A stretch of DNA of 64,000 nt from Mycobacterium uberis. GTDB taxonomy: Bacteria > Actinomycetota > Actinomycetes > Mycobacteriales > Mycobacteriaceae. The stretch is taken from contig NZ_QAYL01000001.1 of NCBI RefSeq assembly GCF_003408705.1, forward strand, positions 408,718 to 472,717, in the 5' to 3' direction. Of this stretch, positions 15,255-27,129 are shown piece after piece. Under the pieces are notes generated by a model, which saw only the letters and a list, made by a program, of their open reading frames with translations, was not told where the DNA came from and ran no database searches. Every line of letters begins with the position of its first letter. Position 1 is the stretch's first letter. Made by a program: the position numbers and the translations under genes.

Positions 15255-15755
15255 ACTAGCGGTCCTAAGGTCGTATCCGAGACCACCCGGGCAGGTCGCC
15301 AGGCCCGCATTGTGGCTATACTGTCATCGGCATCAGTGCGCAGTCAAAGCGAATTGGCGGCGCTGCTCGTAGATGAGGGCATCGATGTCACTCAGGCCAC
15401 GCTGTCGCGAGATCTCGAAGAGCTTGGCGCGGTGAAATTGCGTGGCGCCGATGGCGGTGTCGGGGTCTACGTTGTCCCTGAGGAGGGCAGCCTAGTACGC
15501 GGCGTGTCCGGCGGTACCGGGCGACTGTCTCGGTTGTTAAATGAGCTGCTGGTGTCCGCCGACTCCAGTGCAAACCTCGCCGTGCTGCGTACTCCACCCG
15601 GTGCAGCTGACTACTTGGCAAGCGCGATCGATCGTGCAGCTCTACCGTACGTGGTTGGTACCATCGCCGGCGACGACACCGTCTTCGTGGTTGCCCGTGA
15701 GCCGATGACTGGCTCTGAGCTGGCCATTATTCTCGAAAGCAAGGAGATTGGTTGA
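15252..15755 (+). CDS. argR: Arginine repressor ArgR/AhrC
   Basis: A 167-residue regulator that binds ARG boxes as an arginine-loaded hexamer. Winged helix-turn-helix at about 15-80 ([20 protein letters not shown] then [18 protein letters not shown], the recognition helix); C-terminal oligomerisation and arginine-binding domain at about 95-167 with the [14 protein letters not shown] signature. It is encoded within the operon it should control, so expression is probably self-limiting through the candidate operator at 9802-9831. The stop codon overlaps the argG ATG by one base. Confidence 0.96.
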   Translation: MTSGPKVVSETTRAGRQARIVAILSSASVRSQSELAALLVDEGIDVTQATLSRDLEELGAVKLRGADGGVGVYVVPEEGSLVRGVSGGTGRLSRLLNELLVSADSSANLAVLRTPPGAADYLASAIDRAALPYVVGTIAGDDTVFVVAREPMTGSELAIILESKEIG

Positions 15756-16951
15756 TGTCAGAACGCGTCATCCTGGCGTATTCCGGAGGGCTTGATACCT
15801 CGGTAGCGATCAGCTGGATCGGCAAGGAGACTAGCCGTGAGGTCGTGGCGGTGGTGATCGATCTCGGTCAGGGCGGTGAGAACATGGAGGTCGTACGTCA
15901 ACGGGCATTGGATTGCGGCGCCGTTGAGGTCGTCGTTGTTGATGCCCGCGACGAGTTCGCCGAGGGCTATTGCTTGCCCACTATCTTGAACAACGCGCTG
16001 TACATGGATCGGTATCCGCTGGTGTCCGCGATCAGCCGACCGCTGATCGTCAAACACTTGGTAGCGGCCGCGCGTGAGCACGGTGGCGGCATCGTCGCGC
16101 ACGGTTGCACCGGCAAGGGTAACGATCAGGTTCGATTCGAAGCCGGATTCGCTTCGCTAGCACCGGATCTCGAAGTACTCGCTCCGGTGCGCGACTACGC
16201 ATGGACGCGAGAGAAAGCGATCGCGTTCGCTCAGGAGAACGCCATCCCCATCAATGTCACGAAACGTTCGCCATTCTCGATTGACCAGAATGTGTGGGGT
16301 CGCGCAGTGGAAACCGGCTTCCTGGAACATCTGTGGAATGCACCCACCGAGGACGTCTACTCCTACACTGATGACCCTACCGTTAATTGGAACACTCCGG
16401 ACGAGGTGATCGTCGGGTTCGAGCGGGGAGTGCCAGTGTCGATTGACGGCAATCCGGTGTCAGTGCTGAGCGCTATCGAGGAACTCAACCGCCGCGCTGG
16501 CGTGCAGGGTGTCGGGCGTCTAGACGTTGTCGAGGACCGACTGGTGGGTATCAAGAGCCGCGAGATCTACGAGGCACCCGGGGCGATGGTGCTCATCACT
16601 GCGCATGCTGAACTCGAACACGTTACGCTGGAGCGCGAGTTGGGACGCTTCAAGCGTCAGACGGATCAGCGCTGGGCCGAACTGGTATATGACGGACTGT
16701 GGTACTCGCCGCTGAAAGCAGCACTGGAGAGTTTTGCCGCAACGACGCAACAGCATGTTACCGGTGAAGTCCGAATGGTGTTGCATGGCGGCCACATTGC
16801 GGTGAATGGACGGCGCAGTGCTGAATCCCTGTACGATTTCAATTTGGCCACCTACGGGGAAGGGGATACCTTCGACCAGTCTGCTGCCCGAGGCTTCGTC
16901 TACGTGCACGGGTTGTCATCGAAACTCGCGGCACGTAGGGACTTGAGGTGA
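15755..16951 (+). CDS. argG: Argininosuccinate synthase
   Basis: Condenses citrulline and aspartate with ATP cleavage. The N-terminal PP-loop [16 protein letters not shown] is the adenylation site; [14 protein letters not shown] and the citrulline/aspartate region after it are intact, and the C-terminal part ([18 protein letters not shown]) is complete. ATG 15755 shares a base with the argR stop and has AAGGAG at 15741-15746; this gives 398 residues, as in M. tuberculosis. A TTG one codon upstream is less likely. Confidence 0.97.
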   Translation: MSERVILAYSGGLDTSVAISWIGKETSREVVAVVIDLGQGGENMEVVRQRALDCGAVEVVVVDARDEFAEGYCLPTILNNALYMDRYPLVSAISRPLIVKHLVAAAREHGGGIVAHGCTGKGNDQVRFEAGFASLAPDLEVLAPVRDYAWTREKAIAFAQENAIPINVTKRSPFSIDQNVWGRAVETGFLEHLWNAPTEDVYSYTDDPTVNWNTPDEVIVGFERGVPVSIDGNPVSVLSAIEELNRRAGVQGVGRLDVVEDRLVGIKSREIYEAPGAMVLITAHAELEHVTLERELGRFKRQTDQRWAELVYDGLWYSPLKAALESFAATTQQHVTGEVRMVLHGGHIAVNGRRSAESLYDFNLATYGEGDTFDQSAARGFVYVHGLSSKLAARRDLR

Positions 16952-16957
16952 GGCACG

Positions 16958-18439
<1,482 letters not shown>

Positions 18440-18499
18440 CGGTCGGCCTAGATGGGCCACCATCGACTCTTTTGCCGGACGGTTGTCAGTGGGCTAGAC

Positions 18500-19139
18500 T
18501 TCGAGCTCTAAGTGATTGGGTTGAGCTATTCGTCGTTGCGGTCCTGGTATCGGTCGAGCTTTGCTCGCTCACTTATCTCGCAATCCAGCCAACTGTGTCG
18601 GGACTGGTGAGGACGGCGCTGTTCAGTGACCACGCAGCCGTGGTGGTGGCAGTCGGCGAATGTCGCGTCGAAGACGGGCAAGTCCGCGCCAGCGGGCCGG
18701 ACATCCTCGACTTATGAAGCCTTCTATACCTTGAAATCACTATATATTATGGATAATAGGGGTTGGAATGCCAGTTCTACGGGCCTCTAAGTGGTGTTGT
18801 ATCCGGAACTGACGGGTGTTTGTTGAGCGGCACCTGGCCGATTACGTCACGGGACTTTCTCGCTTTGCATGGGTTGAACAAGACGACATTGGTGCGTGGG
18901 TTAGCCATCCCGGTGGTCTCAAGATCATTCATGTGATCACCAAGAGCTTTGGATTGCCCTCTGAGGCGCTCGAGTTGACCTGGTACTCGTTGAGTGAGAT
19001 TGCTAGCCTTTTGCCGGAGTCGGTGCTGCGCATATTACGTGACGCTACTGCCAAACCGTCGCCCAGCGGGAGTTCAGGGCTGATGATCGCGATGGGGCCC
19101 GGATTCTGCGCAGAACTTGTGTTGCTGCGCTGGCATTGA
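18500..19139 (+). pseudogene. Type III polyketide synthase (pks10/pks11-like), 3' half, broken
   Basis: Plus-strand pieces match chalcone-synthase-like enzymes that make alkylpyrones in mycobacteria. 18530-18717 reads VLVSVELCSLTYLAIQPTVS then AGPDILDL-like sequence in the thiolase fold; after a frameshift, 18830-19139 reads DDIGAWVSHPGGLKIIHVIT, ALELTWYSLSEIASL and the C-terminal GLMIAMGPGFCAELVLLRWH. The N-terminal half with the catalytic Cys is missing and the middle is frameshifted. It follows argH directly, as pks10 (Rv1660) does, but the sequence is equally like pks11 (Rv1665), and the modular pks genes that lie between them in M. tuberculosis are gone. Confidence 0.85.
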
Positions 19140-19324
19140 GTTGATGACCGGCAATGGCCCATCCTAACCAGGGGGCTATTGCGTGCGCGGAACGCGATGA
19201 GTGTGCTGAGTGGGTAAATGCAGCCGGTCAGCCGGTCCTGGCGGCCCGGACGCTGCCGTTATTCGACGATTTCTGAAAGGCTGAACCCGCTGACTTTCCT
19301 TGGCTGCGACCTCAGTCTTCAAGG

Positions 19325-20985
19325 GTGTGTAACTTTCGTGTCAGTCGAGTCGCCGCGACGTGGTCGGACTGGTCATGCTCGGTGAGTTTGGAGTGTTTAG
19401 TTGCGATCCAGTCAGCGCGGTGGGCGAGTTGGCAATCGATCGACGCCAACTCCTTCTCGCCAGCACGCCGCTCAGCGCCCGATATCGCCTGTCACGCCGG
19501 CGCCGCGGCCTTGGTAGCCAAGATACTTGGCGGATGCGCTTAACCACAGTTATTCGTCAATGCCTCCTGGCCGATGCCGCAGCCGATCGTCGAAAATCGC
19601 GTCTTGCTGGTCGGTGGCACACTCTAGTAGGTACCGCTCATGTGAGACGACGATGATCGGAGGTGGCCGTCCAGGAGTCGAGCAAGTCCTCGGTCGCGTT
19701 CAGTATATCGGCATTGATGTCATCGGTGGGTTTGTCGAGACGCAACATGTTCGGTTCGGACAATAAGGTTAAGTATGAGCTACAACCGCCGCCGCTGACC
19801 GCCAGAGGGTTCAGCGACTCGCGTGGACAACTGCTCGCGGGGTGAAGCCGAGTTGCTCCAACAACTGAGTCGAGGTGACCTTACGGCCCTCGACTTGATA
19901 GTTGCCGCGTAGTCGGCCCAACACCTTGGCGATCCGGTCGCGTAAGAATGGTGCTGGCTGATCGCCCTGTTTATCAAGAACCGCTAGCTGGATGGTCTGG
20001 CCGTGCTTAACATGCCTGGCGTCGGGCGCAATGGACCGACGATCAATCCCAGTAGCATCTACTTTCCGGCGCTGTTGGCTCCGGCAATTCTAGTACGCTC
20101 ATTCTAATCAACCTGCCATTTAATATCATACAATATCGGACAGCCGTCAAACGAGACTGACACGTACAGCAGATCGATGACGTTCTTTCCGAGTCATGGC
20201 GTTGCTAGTTTGGCCAACTCGACGGTGTTGCGTAGTGGTGGCATGTAGGCGATCAGCCTGTTGGCGGCCTCGATTCGAAAATTGGGTTTCGAGATGCGCG
20301 TCGGAGGACCGCGACGTAACCAGGCCAACTCCTTGCGCATAAGGTTCTGCCGCTTGACCGCGACCCTGGTGGCCAGCCGGTCTAGTTCGACACGCTGTAA
20401 CACATACGTTGCGTACCTGTCTTCGGAATGTCGTGGTAGCGACTTCGTCCAGAAACCAGCGATTGTGTGTCATTAGCAGCAGCCCGCCGGTGTTGCGTGC
20501 CCAGCGTTGTTGCAGATTGCCGACCAGTCAGATGATGCCCTCGCTATCCAGATGATTGGTGGGCTCATCAAGAGTGATCACGTCTTAATCGCCCACTAGC
20601 AGTTTGGCCAGTTTTACTCGTCGATATTGTCTGCCACTGAGTGTGAAACTAGTTGCTTTCCAAGCAATGTTGGAGTTCATCCGGCTGACCAAGTTGCGGA
20701 TATGCGCGTTGCTTGCCCACTGATGTTGGGCTTGGTCGCCGACCAGCGTCCAACCGATAATGCGTTGCTGGTCGTGGGTGTTAACCTCGCGCAACACGTT
20801 GACCCACAATCCGCTGCACCAGGTCATACGGACGGAGTCCGGCTGCAGCTGATCCGTTAGCAACTCCAGCAAACTGGACTTTCCATCGCCGTTGCGGCCT
20901 GAAGATGTTGATGCGCGCGCCATCGCTCACCTCGAGTGTGACTGACTCGAACACCACTGCGTCAGATGTTCCAGATGTACGGCCT
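19325..20985 (-). pseudogene. ABC-F family ATPase (Uup-like), broken
   Basis: On the minus strand two ABC domains can be read in order. First: Walker A near 20890 (GRNGDGKSSLLELL), degenerate signature LSGRQYRRVKLAKLLVGD near 20600, Walker B DEPTNHLD near 20560, then MTHNRWFLDEVATTT. The linker (RKELAWLRRGPPTRISKPNF) near 20310 is typical of ABC-F proteins, which act on ribosomes and have no membrane domain. The second domain runs from FDG near 20130 through ERYLLECATDQQ near 19640. Frameshifts and stops occur at six or more points, and the second signature motif is lost. Rv1667c/Rv1668c are positional candidates. The 185 bases between it and the polyketide synthase relic show nothing recognisable. 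Confidence 0.85.
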
Positions 20986-21410
20986 CATTTCCCAATAGGT
21001 GCACTACCGGGCCGGCCGTAGTTTGCCGACGATGTCCACCGCAGGGCGATGGGAGGCGGAGTCGGGCGATTCAGTGTGAACTCGCGGGCTTCGTGTAAAG
21101 AAGTAATCTCCAACCCGTGCTAGCTTGCCGGTGATCCCGTTGGCAATTTGATCATGTTGTGTAGCATGGGATTGCGCATTGAGCACCTAGGTTCCAGCCG
21201 GCAGGCTGGTCGTTAAGACCAATCGCACATCTGCTGGGGTTTCAAGTGTCGGACCCAACCGCCTTACGATCCGAGCGGAGTGCGCACGCACGGCTTCTTG
21301 CGGTGACTCGCTGCTGGGTGCGCCGCTACCTATGCGCACCGTTTCGCGCATTTGTATACGTTTCAGCCGATGTTTTTACCAGCATAACGGCTATAAGTTG
21401 CTTGAGTGGC
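20986..21410. other. Degenerate spacer without a recognised gene
   Basis: Between the ABC-F and enoyl-CoA hydratase relics. A 60-codon minus-strand frame (21004-21186) and the preceding minus-strand stretch reading RLGPTLETPADVRLVLTTSL may come from one former gene on the ABC-F side, but I recognise no family and no start or ribosome-binding site is visible. Confidence 0.4.
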
Positions 21411-21439
21411 CCAGATTGATGCGTCATACACTGGCATCA

Positions 21440-22100
21440 AACTATCTTACTAATACTGCACAGACTTGGTTCGTGCTGAGCTTCCCGCGGCCTGATGTTG
21501 TGTTGATCACTCTGAATCGGCCCGACCGGATGAACTCCATGGCACTTGATCGGATGAAGTCGCTCAGACAGATCCTCAAAAAATGGGGTATCTAAGACAA
21601 CTCGGTGCGGGTTGTTGTGCTAATTGGCGCGGGTCGCGGGTTCTGTTCGGGTGCAGATCAACAGCCCACGGCAACTGTGCCACTCGACACAGCCGGTCCG
21701 GGCGTTGCGTGCCGGGAGCTCCTTGAAGATGTCATCTTGGTGTTGCGGCGGTTGCACTAACCTGTGATCGCCGCGGTCTATGGTTCGGCCATAGGTGGTG
21801 GGCTGGTTCTGGCGTTAGCTGCAGATGTTCGGCTGGCTTTGATCAGGGCTTACTTGCGGGCCGCGGGCATCACAACGGGCTTAGTACCAGCGAGCTGGAG
21901 CTGAGCTACCTGCTTCCCCTGGTGGTCGGATCGTAGCAGGCTTTTGTGAGGTGGCTTGGACGCCGCTAGTCTGTAGAAGCAGATGCAAAGTGCGAGCTTG
22001 GCGCAACTAGCCCATAGCGTTGCATACTAGCGGTTTTGAAGAAACAGCTGCCGCACATATTGAGAAGCGGCCACCGGTGGTCGTCGATACTGGAGACTGC
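21440..22100 (+). pseudogene. Enoyl-CoA hydratase/isomerase (echA12-like), broken
   Basis: Crotonase family, normally hydrating enoyl-CoA in beta-oxidation. The plus strand reads DVVLITLNRPDRMNSMALDR, a TAA at 21594-21596, then in the same frame NSVRVVVLIGAGRGFCSGAD (first oxyanion-hole segment), VILVLRRLH, a TAA, and PVIAAVYGSAIGGGLVLALA with the second oxyanion Gly pair. After a frameshift come GGLDAASL and FEETAAAHIEKRPPV, the family's C-terminal end. At least four in-frame stops and one frameshift. The sequence resembles M. tuberculosis EchA12, which is not a neighbour of argH there, so this is either a different paralogue or moved material. Confidence 0.85.
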
Positions 22101-22424
22101 GCCGCAAGCCCACGGTAATGCTTTCGAGAAATCATATTTCACGCTAATGTTCCGTCAATGGATATGGTTATCCTATGTCTTCCAAGCCACGTGAATAGCT
22201 TTGTTGGCCGCGTGATCGAAATGAACACTATGTGCCGCAGTTGTTGGCTGGCAACCAGGCGGTGACATTGACCGGTATCGACGAGGTCAGCAAAATATGG
22301 CTGGTGTCACATGTAGTCGCTCAAACTGTCGATAACTGCTGTAACAGGCAGTGGCATGTCAACTTAGCGCCGACCACCAACCAGCAGCTGTATATAGAGG
22401 AGGCACTTGGAATCGAGGGAACAC

Positions 22425-23355
22425 ACTGAACACTATCTGCGTACCCATGACAGCACTTAGGATATCACAACCAGTGTCGGCATCACCGTCATCGTGGTGG
22501 CTGCCGCCCGAGTCGCCAAAACTGACCAGACAGGTCTATTGATCCACGACCCCTACGTGCGGTTCCTGACAGGAAACGTCGCTATCAATATATGGAACGT
22601 CATGTTCGACGAGTAAATGTTCACCAAATTAAAGTCCACTGATCCTGCGACTTTCGCAATGATTGCCTACGTGTGTCGCTATTAAGCAGTTCAGAAGCGC
22701 TTTTTTTTGACGGCTACTTTGCCGACATAGTCATTGGTGGAATTCGACCAGGTGGTGTTGATTTTCTAACCGATAGACTGGATTCTCCAGCCTATCGGTT
22801 AGACTGGTTAATTTAAATGCACCGTCTATAGAGATCGAACAAACCCATGTCCCTTGACTACAGATCTGCCAAATCCGCGACGTTGGCTGCGCATGATGTG
22901 AAACTAAGGGTGAACTGCCGCGAGGTGTCCATCGACCTACGCCGTGACTGATTGGCCGCGCTTTGCGACGAGGGGTTCAGTCCAACGACGCCGACGGCCT
23001 GGTTGGCTGAAGGCCCTGTTGATTTACCTGTCTGCCGATGTTCACGATCGGTTCCTCGAGCAGATCACCCAGCCGAGCTCACTCGGCAGCAGTATTTAGA
23101 GTAGAAACCGCAGTCAGTTATTCAGATGAGCGGCGTACGCAGCTACGGGAGCGGTCTAGAAAGGCGGCTGATCAACTCGCCATCGAGCAGTACGTATACC
23201 TGCAGGATTTGATGTATCACGACCAGGACTGAGCGATCGCCATGGATTGGCTTAACACGCACGGCTGGCAGGCGAGGGCACAATGCTCCCGGTGAGATGC
23301 GCCGGTTCGGCCACCGAGTTGATGGCGTGCTGATAGCTAACGAGGATTGAGTTCG
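22425..23355 (+). pseudogene. SAM-dependent methyltransferase (mycobacterial O-methyltransferase family), broken
   Basis: Matches the large mycobacterial family of leucine-carboxylmethyltransferase-like proteins. Readable pieces in order: RTHDST...ITTSVGITVIVVAAARVAK (22440-22520), LLIHDPYVRFLTGNV, then GGIRPGGVDFLTDRLDSPAYRLDW (22738-22810, the SAM-binding strand), LAAHDVKLRVNCREVSIDLR (22885-22945), FSPTTPTAWLAEGPVDLP, and AVSYSDERRTQLRERSRKAA (23111-23170), ending near 23355. Frameshifts or stops separate almost every piece. Length, about 930 bases, is that of an intact gene of this family. The substrate of the family members is mostly unknown. Confidence 0.85.
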
Positions 23356-23499
23356 CTGACTTCATAACCGCTGAGCGTCGGTAGAGATGCGCGCGGACAA
23401 TTCCCGCAATGTGGTCGTGACCAAACTACCTGCCGGTGGGTACGGTAACCTTGTTCCTGGGGATGTTGAGGATGTGACTTGGCCGTGGTAGAAGCGCGT

Positions 23500-25540
23500 C
23501 CAGGATATAAGCGCTGCGGCCGCACGTTTAGATGAGACGATGTCCGACGTCACAGCAAGCTATGAAAGAGTACGGCCGGTCGAGGCAGAGCGAAGGCGAC
23601 AGCTTCGTTAGTGTGTCGGACGTCGTGGCGGCTGCATTGAACTTGCAGCGAACTTAGCTGGGCTCGATCTGGTTGCGTATTGGGGTGCATACCGGGGAGG
23701 TGCGGCTGCGCGATAAGGGCAATTACAACTATGTTGGTTCGACCGTCAACAGGACTGCGCTCCTGCGCAACTTGGCGCATGGAGGCCAGATCTTGCTATC
23801 GAGTGCGACCAAGAACTTGGTGTTTGACGGGCTCCCCAGTGGGGGTTTGGCTGACCTATCTGGGGACTTACCGGCTGGCGTAGTCTAACCTCGGTCCAAG
23901 GATGTTCTAACCCATAGTTTTCCTATGCAACTAACGAATTTTGTCGGACGCTGCGGACAACTCAGAGCGGTTCAGTAGTCGGTGGCCGGTAACTGTGTGG
24001 TCATCTTGACAGGTGTCGGTGGTGTAGGCGAGAAACGACTAGCGCTGCAGGTGGTGGCCCAGCTTGCCGGTGAGGTCGGCGGCGGATGGTATGTGGATTT
24101 GGCACTGACCAGCAATCCTGATCTGGCGCCGACCAGGTAGCCCGTGTGCTGGGTCTGCGTGACAAACTCGCCCGCTCCACCGTGAGCGTGGTGTTGCATT
24201 TCCGGGCCGGGTGTCAAGCGCTACTAATGCTGGATAACTGTGAACATCTGGTGGAGGTTACTACGGAGTTGGTGTTGCGCCTGGTGTACGCATGTCCAGG
24301 AGTTAGGGCTCTGGCGACTAATCACGAACCTTTTCGTCTCACGGGCGAAGTGCACTGGCGGGTGCCGGCACTGTCCGTAAGCGATGAGGCCGTCGAATTA
24401 TTTTGCGACCGAGCCGCAGGTGGGTGCGGCCGGATTTCCACCTTACCGAAGCCGACTCGGCCGTTGTGACGGGAGTCTGCGGCTGTCTGGACAGTTGGCC
24501 ACTGGCTATTGAGCTAGCGGCAGCCCGGGTTCGGGCGCTATCACCGGCCGACATTGTCGACGGTTTAGGTGACCGTTTCCAGTTGCTGACCAGTAGTGTC
24601 TGTATGGCAGCCGGCCCGCCAGCAGACTCTGTGGACTTCGGTGGACTAGCCCCATGCGCTATTGAGCGGACCGGAACGGGTCTTGCTCCGCCGATTGGCC
24701 GTGTTTGTGGTCTGCTTTCCTTGATGTTGCGGAAGCGATCGCGGGTGGTGGTGAGGTGGAGCATTATTAAGTACTCGATGTGTTCGTGCTGCTTATCGAC
24801 AAGTCGTTGGTGGTCGCCGACTATAGCAGCGGTCGAACATGCTATTGGCTGTCGGAGACGATGCGTCGGTACGTGTTGGAGAAAACTTGGCGAGTCCGGG
24901 GAGATCGATGCTGTGCGGCTGCGACACCGCAACTACTACGTGAAGCTGGTCGCTCTGCTCGACGCCTTGGGCGACACTGACTATGGGCAGTGCATCGAAC
25001 AGGCGGCGTTCGAAAAGACAACCTGCGCGCGCCTCATGTGGACCTGCGAGAGCTTCGACACTGAACTCGCACTAACGCTGGCGTCTTCACTGTAGCCCGT
25101 ATGGCTGACACGTGGCCGTATTAGCCAGGGGCGAGCCTGGTTTGACGCTGTTCTCCGCGGTGAGGCCGGCAGCCAGCTTGGGTTGCCGCCGGTGGTGCGA
25201 GCGAGGGACGGCTGTGCTCTACATCCTTGTCGATGTCACCGCGGGCATTGACCATATCCAGCAGGCTTTGTAGATTGCACGTGAAGTCGACTACCCTGCT
25301 TTGCTATCTCGGATATGTACCGCATGCGGGTTAAGCTCTATGATGGCAGTGACGATGCGTGAATGCGACGCTCAGAAGGCACTTGCCCAATTAGCTAACT
25401 GTGAGACCTACCTGGATCTTCCAGACGTGCTCGAATCCGTCGTCGGCCTCGACGACGGTTACCAGGAAGTGGAGAGGCTTTTGGCCTGGCTTAGGCTATA
25501 TAGCAGCGTATCGGCTTGGCCTGTATTTGTTATCCACTAG
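23500..25540 (+). pseudogene. Cyclase / NB-ARC ATPase / LuxR-type regulator, copy 1, broken and truncated
   Basis: Remnant of a large regulator of the Rv0890c/Rv1358/Rv2488c type. The second half of a class III cyclase domain is at 23613-23885 (LRIGVHTGEVRLRDKGNYNY, TVNRTALLRNLAHGGQILLS). The ATPase follows: VVILTGVGGVGE (eroded Walker A, 23999-24030), ALLMLDNCEHLVEVTTELV (24220-24280, Walker B), ALATNHEPFRLTGEVHWRVP, then LAIELAAARVRALSPADIV. A helical-repeat region (LIDKSLVVADYSSGRTCYWL; YPALLSRICTACG) reaches 25540. Stops and frameshifts occur throughout. The LuxR helix-turn-helix end is absent, so the copy is truncated as well as dead. Confidence 0.85.
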
Positions 25541-27129
25541 TCAGGATATCAGAATTTGATGTTAAGCTCGCGAGATGCAATGGGGGAGAGTGATTGCGAC
25601 GTGAAAACACGAAGTTGTCGATTAAGGAAGCGCTCAAGCACGGGCAACGTAGCGTACGTCTTAACAAACAAACGGCCAGATAACGGTTAGGCGGGGCGGC
25701 GCTTACGTCAGTTGAGCTTGACGTCACGTACCTGGCCAGCGTTGTTCTAAAAGCAACAAGGAGATTGGAACATAGCTTTTCATCTCACTTCTGACCGTGC
25801 AAAACCTGACTCGTATCTCTATGTTAAGCTCGGACTCACTTCCCACGTCCAACTCACGTACGAGCTGGACAGTCCTATCTGATGGATTACTGTCAAGCAG
25901 GAATGTCGGCATGGCACTGGCTAGCGTGGTGGGCGGCTTGCACGGAATGTGTCACCCTTGTCTCTACATGTGAACGTGTCCTAACCTAAATTCATAGGCG
26001 ACGCATCTCGCGTGCCATTTGGGACTGTCCGAGAAACTCAAGACGCGTTGGGTATCGCCGCGGCCAACGGTGACTTCCCCGTAGGTGAACTTGCTTTAAT
26101 GACAAAAAATTTAAAACTATTTTCGTGCGGGTTACTTCAATTATCTTGGGAAGCTGACGGATAGTTCTTAGTCGTGCGAGTGTGACTGCGGTGGCGTTCA
26201 AAACATCTGCATGATCGGTGGCCGATATCGGCGGTTGTGTTGCTGTTTTCAGGACAGTTTTCGTCTCCGAGCCTAGCTGTACTCCGGTATAGCGCGATAC
26301 CCTGTTCACGTGCCGTGGTCTGGTCGACATGGCCGTGGAGCTAGATTTGGTATTAACTTCGACCACGCTTGTCACACGAGCCCCCCCCTCGCGATTAATC
26401 GATGATTACTCAACTGTGGGACATCGAGGAGTCAAAACCATCCGTTGTAATGCGTAGATTTGACGCTGTAGGGTCGCAGATTTTCCGCTTCGAGTATCGT
26501 CGGTCATCTCTGTCGCTATCAAGGGCCCAAGAAAAAGTAAAGCTCATGGTAGCCGCTGCATCCGTGTACGTCACCTATGAACAGCGCAAACACTGGTGAA
26601 ACCAGCATCTACGTAATAACTTTGTTGTACAGGCAGGTTGATCAACCGGTGAATCGCTGCCAATACTTATATGCCAGGCTCAGGCGATCACAACACACCG
26701 TATGCGACGGCGGCTTACCAGTCCGCGATGTGCTGCAGCTGAACGCATTGATGACCAATGTTCGCTGCGGCCAACTACTTGCCAATCTTAAAGCGCGATA
26801 GCTTCAGCAGCTCGCCGCGCAGAGCGCGTCTATTGTGTCAAGACAGAGGTCCGCAGAGTCTTGCACAACGAAGTACTAAGCACTAAACAGAATTGGGTCA
26901 TTCGGTTGATTATATGGTTGGCGACAGCACAACGTTCGAATAAAGCTGTGTTTGTGCCTCAGGTTGGTGCTCCAATGATTAGGCTGAACTGTAGAAATTC
27001 AATTGGAAAAACCTCGGCTCGAATGCGTAGCATTCCTGGACTGAGGTTGTGTATCAGTGTGACGCGCATGAATCGGATACCAGTTGATGAGATATTGGCA
27101 CGCCCCGACGACAACACAGTGACGCGGAC
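25541..27129. other. 1.6 kb AT-rich stretch without a recognised gene
   Basis: Between the two regulator relics, visibly richer in A+T than the genes around it. The longest frames (minus 25992-26375, 127 codons; plus 26861-27133, 90 codons; plus 26577-26801) have no Shine-Dalgarno, no recognised motif and residue use unlike neighbouring proteins. I take it as fully decayed sequence, perhaps the lost 3' end of copy 1 and its former neighbour. A run of eight C occurs at 26383-26390. Confidence 0.5.

Noticed and set aside
22767..22801. 10-base inverted repeat with 15-base loop
   Set aside because: Lies inside the methyltransferase relic and is explained by the codons of its LTDRLDSPAYRLDW segment; no terminator features.
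24339..24932. 197-codon minus-strand frame opposite regulator copy 1
   Set aside because: The plus strand carries recognisable NB-ARC ATPase segments; the minus frame has none.
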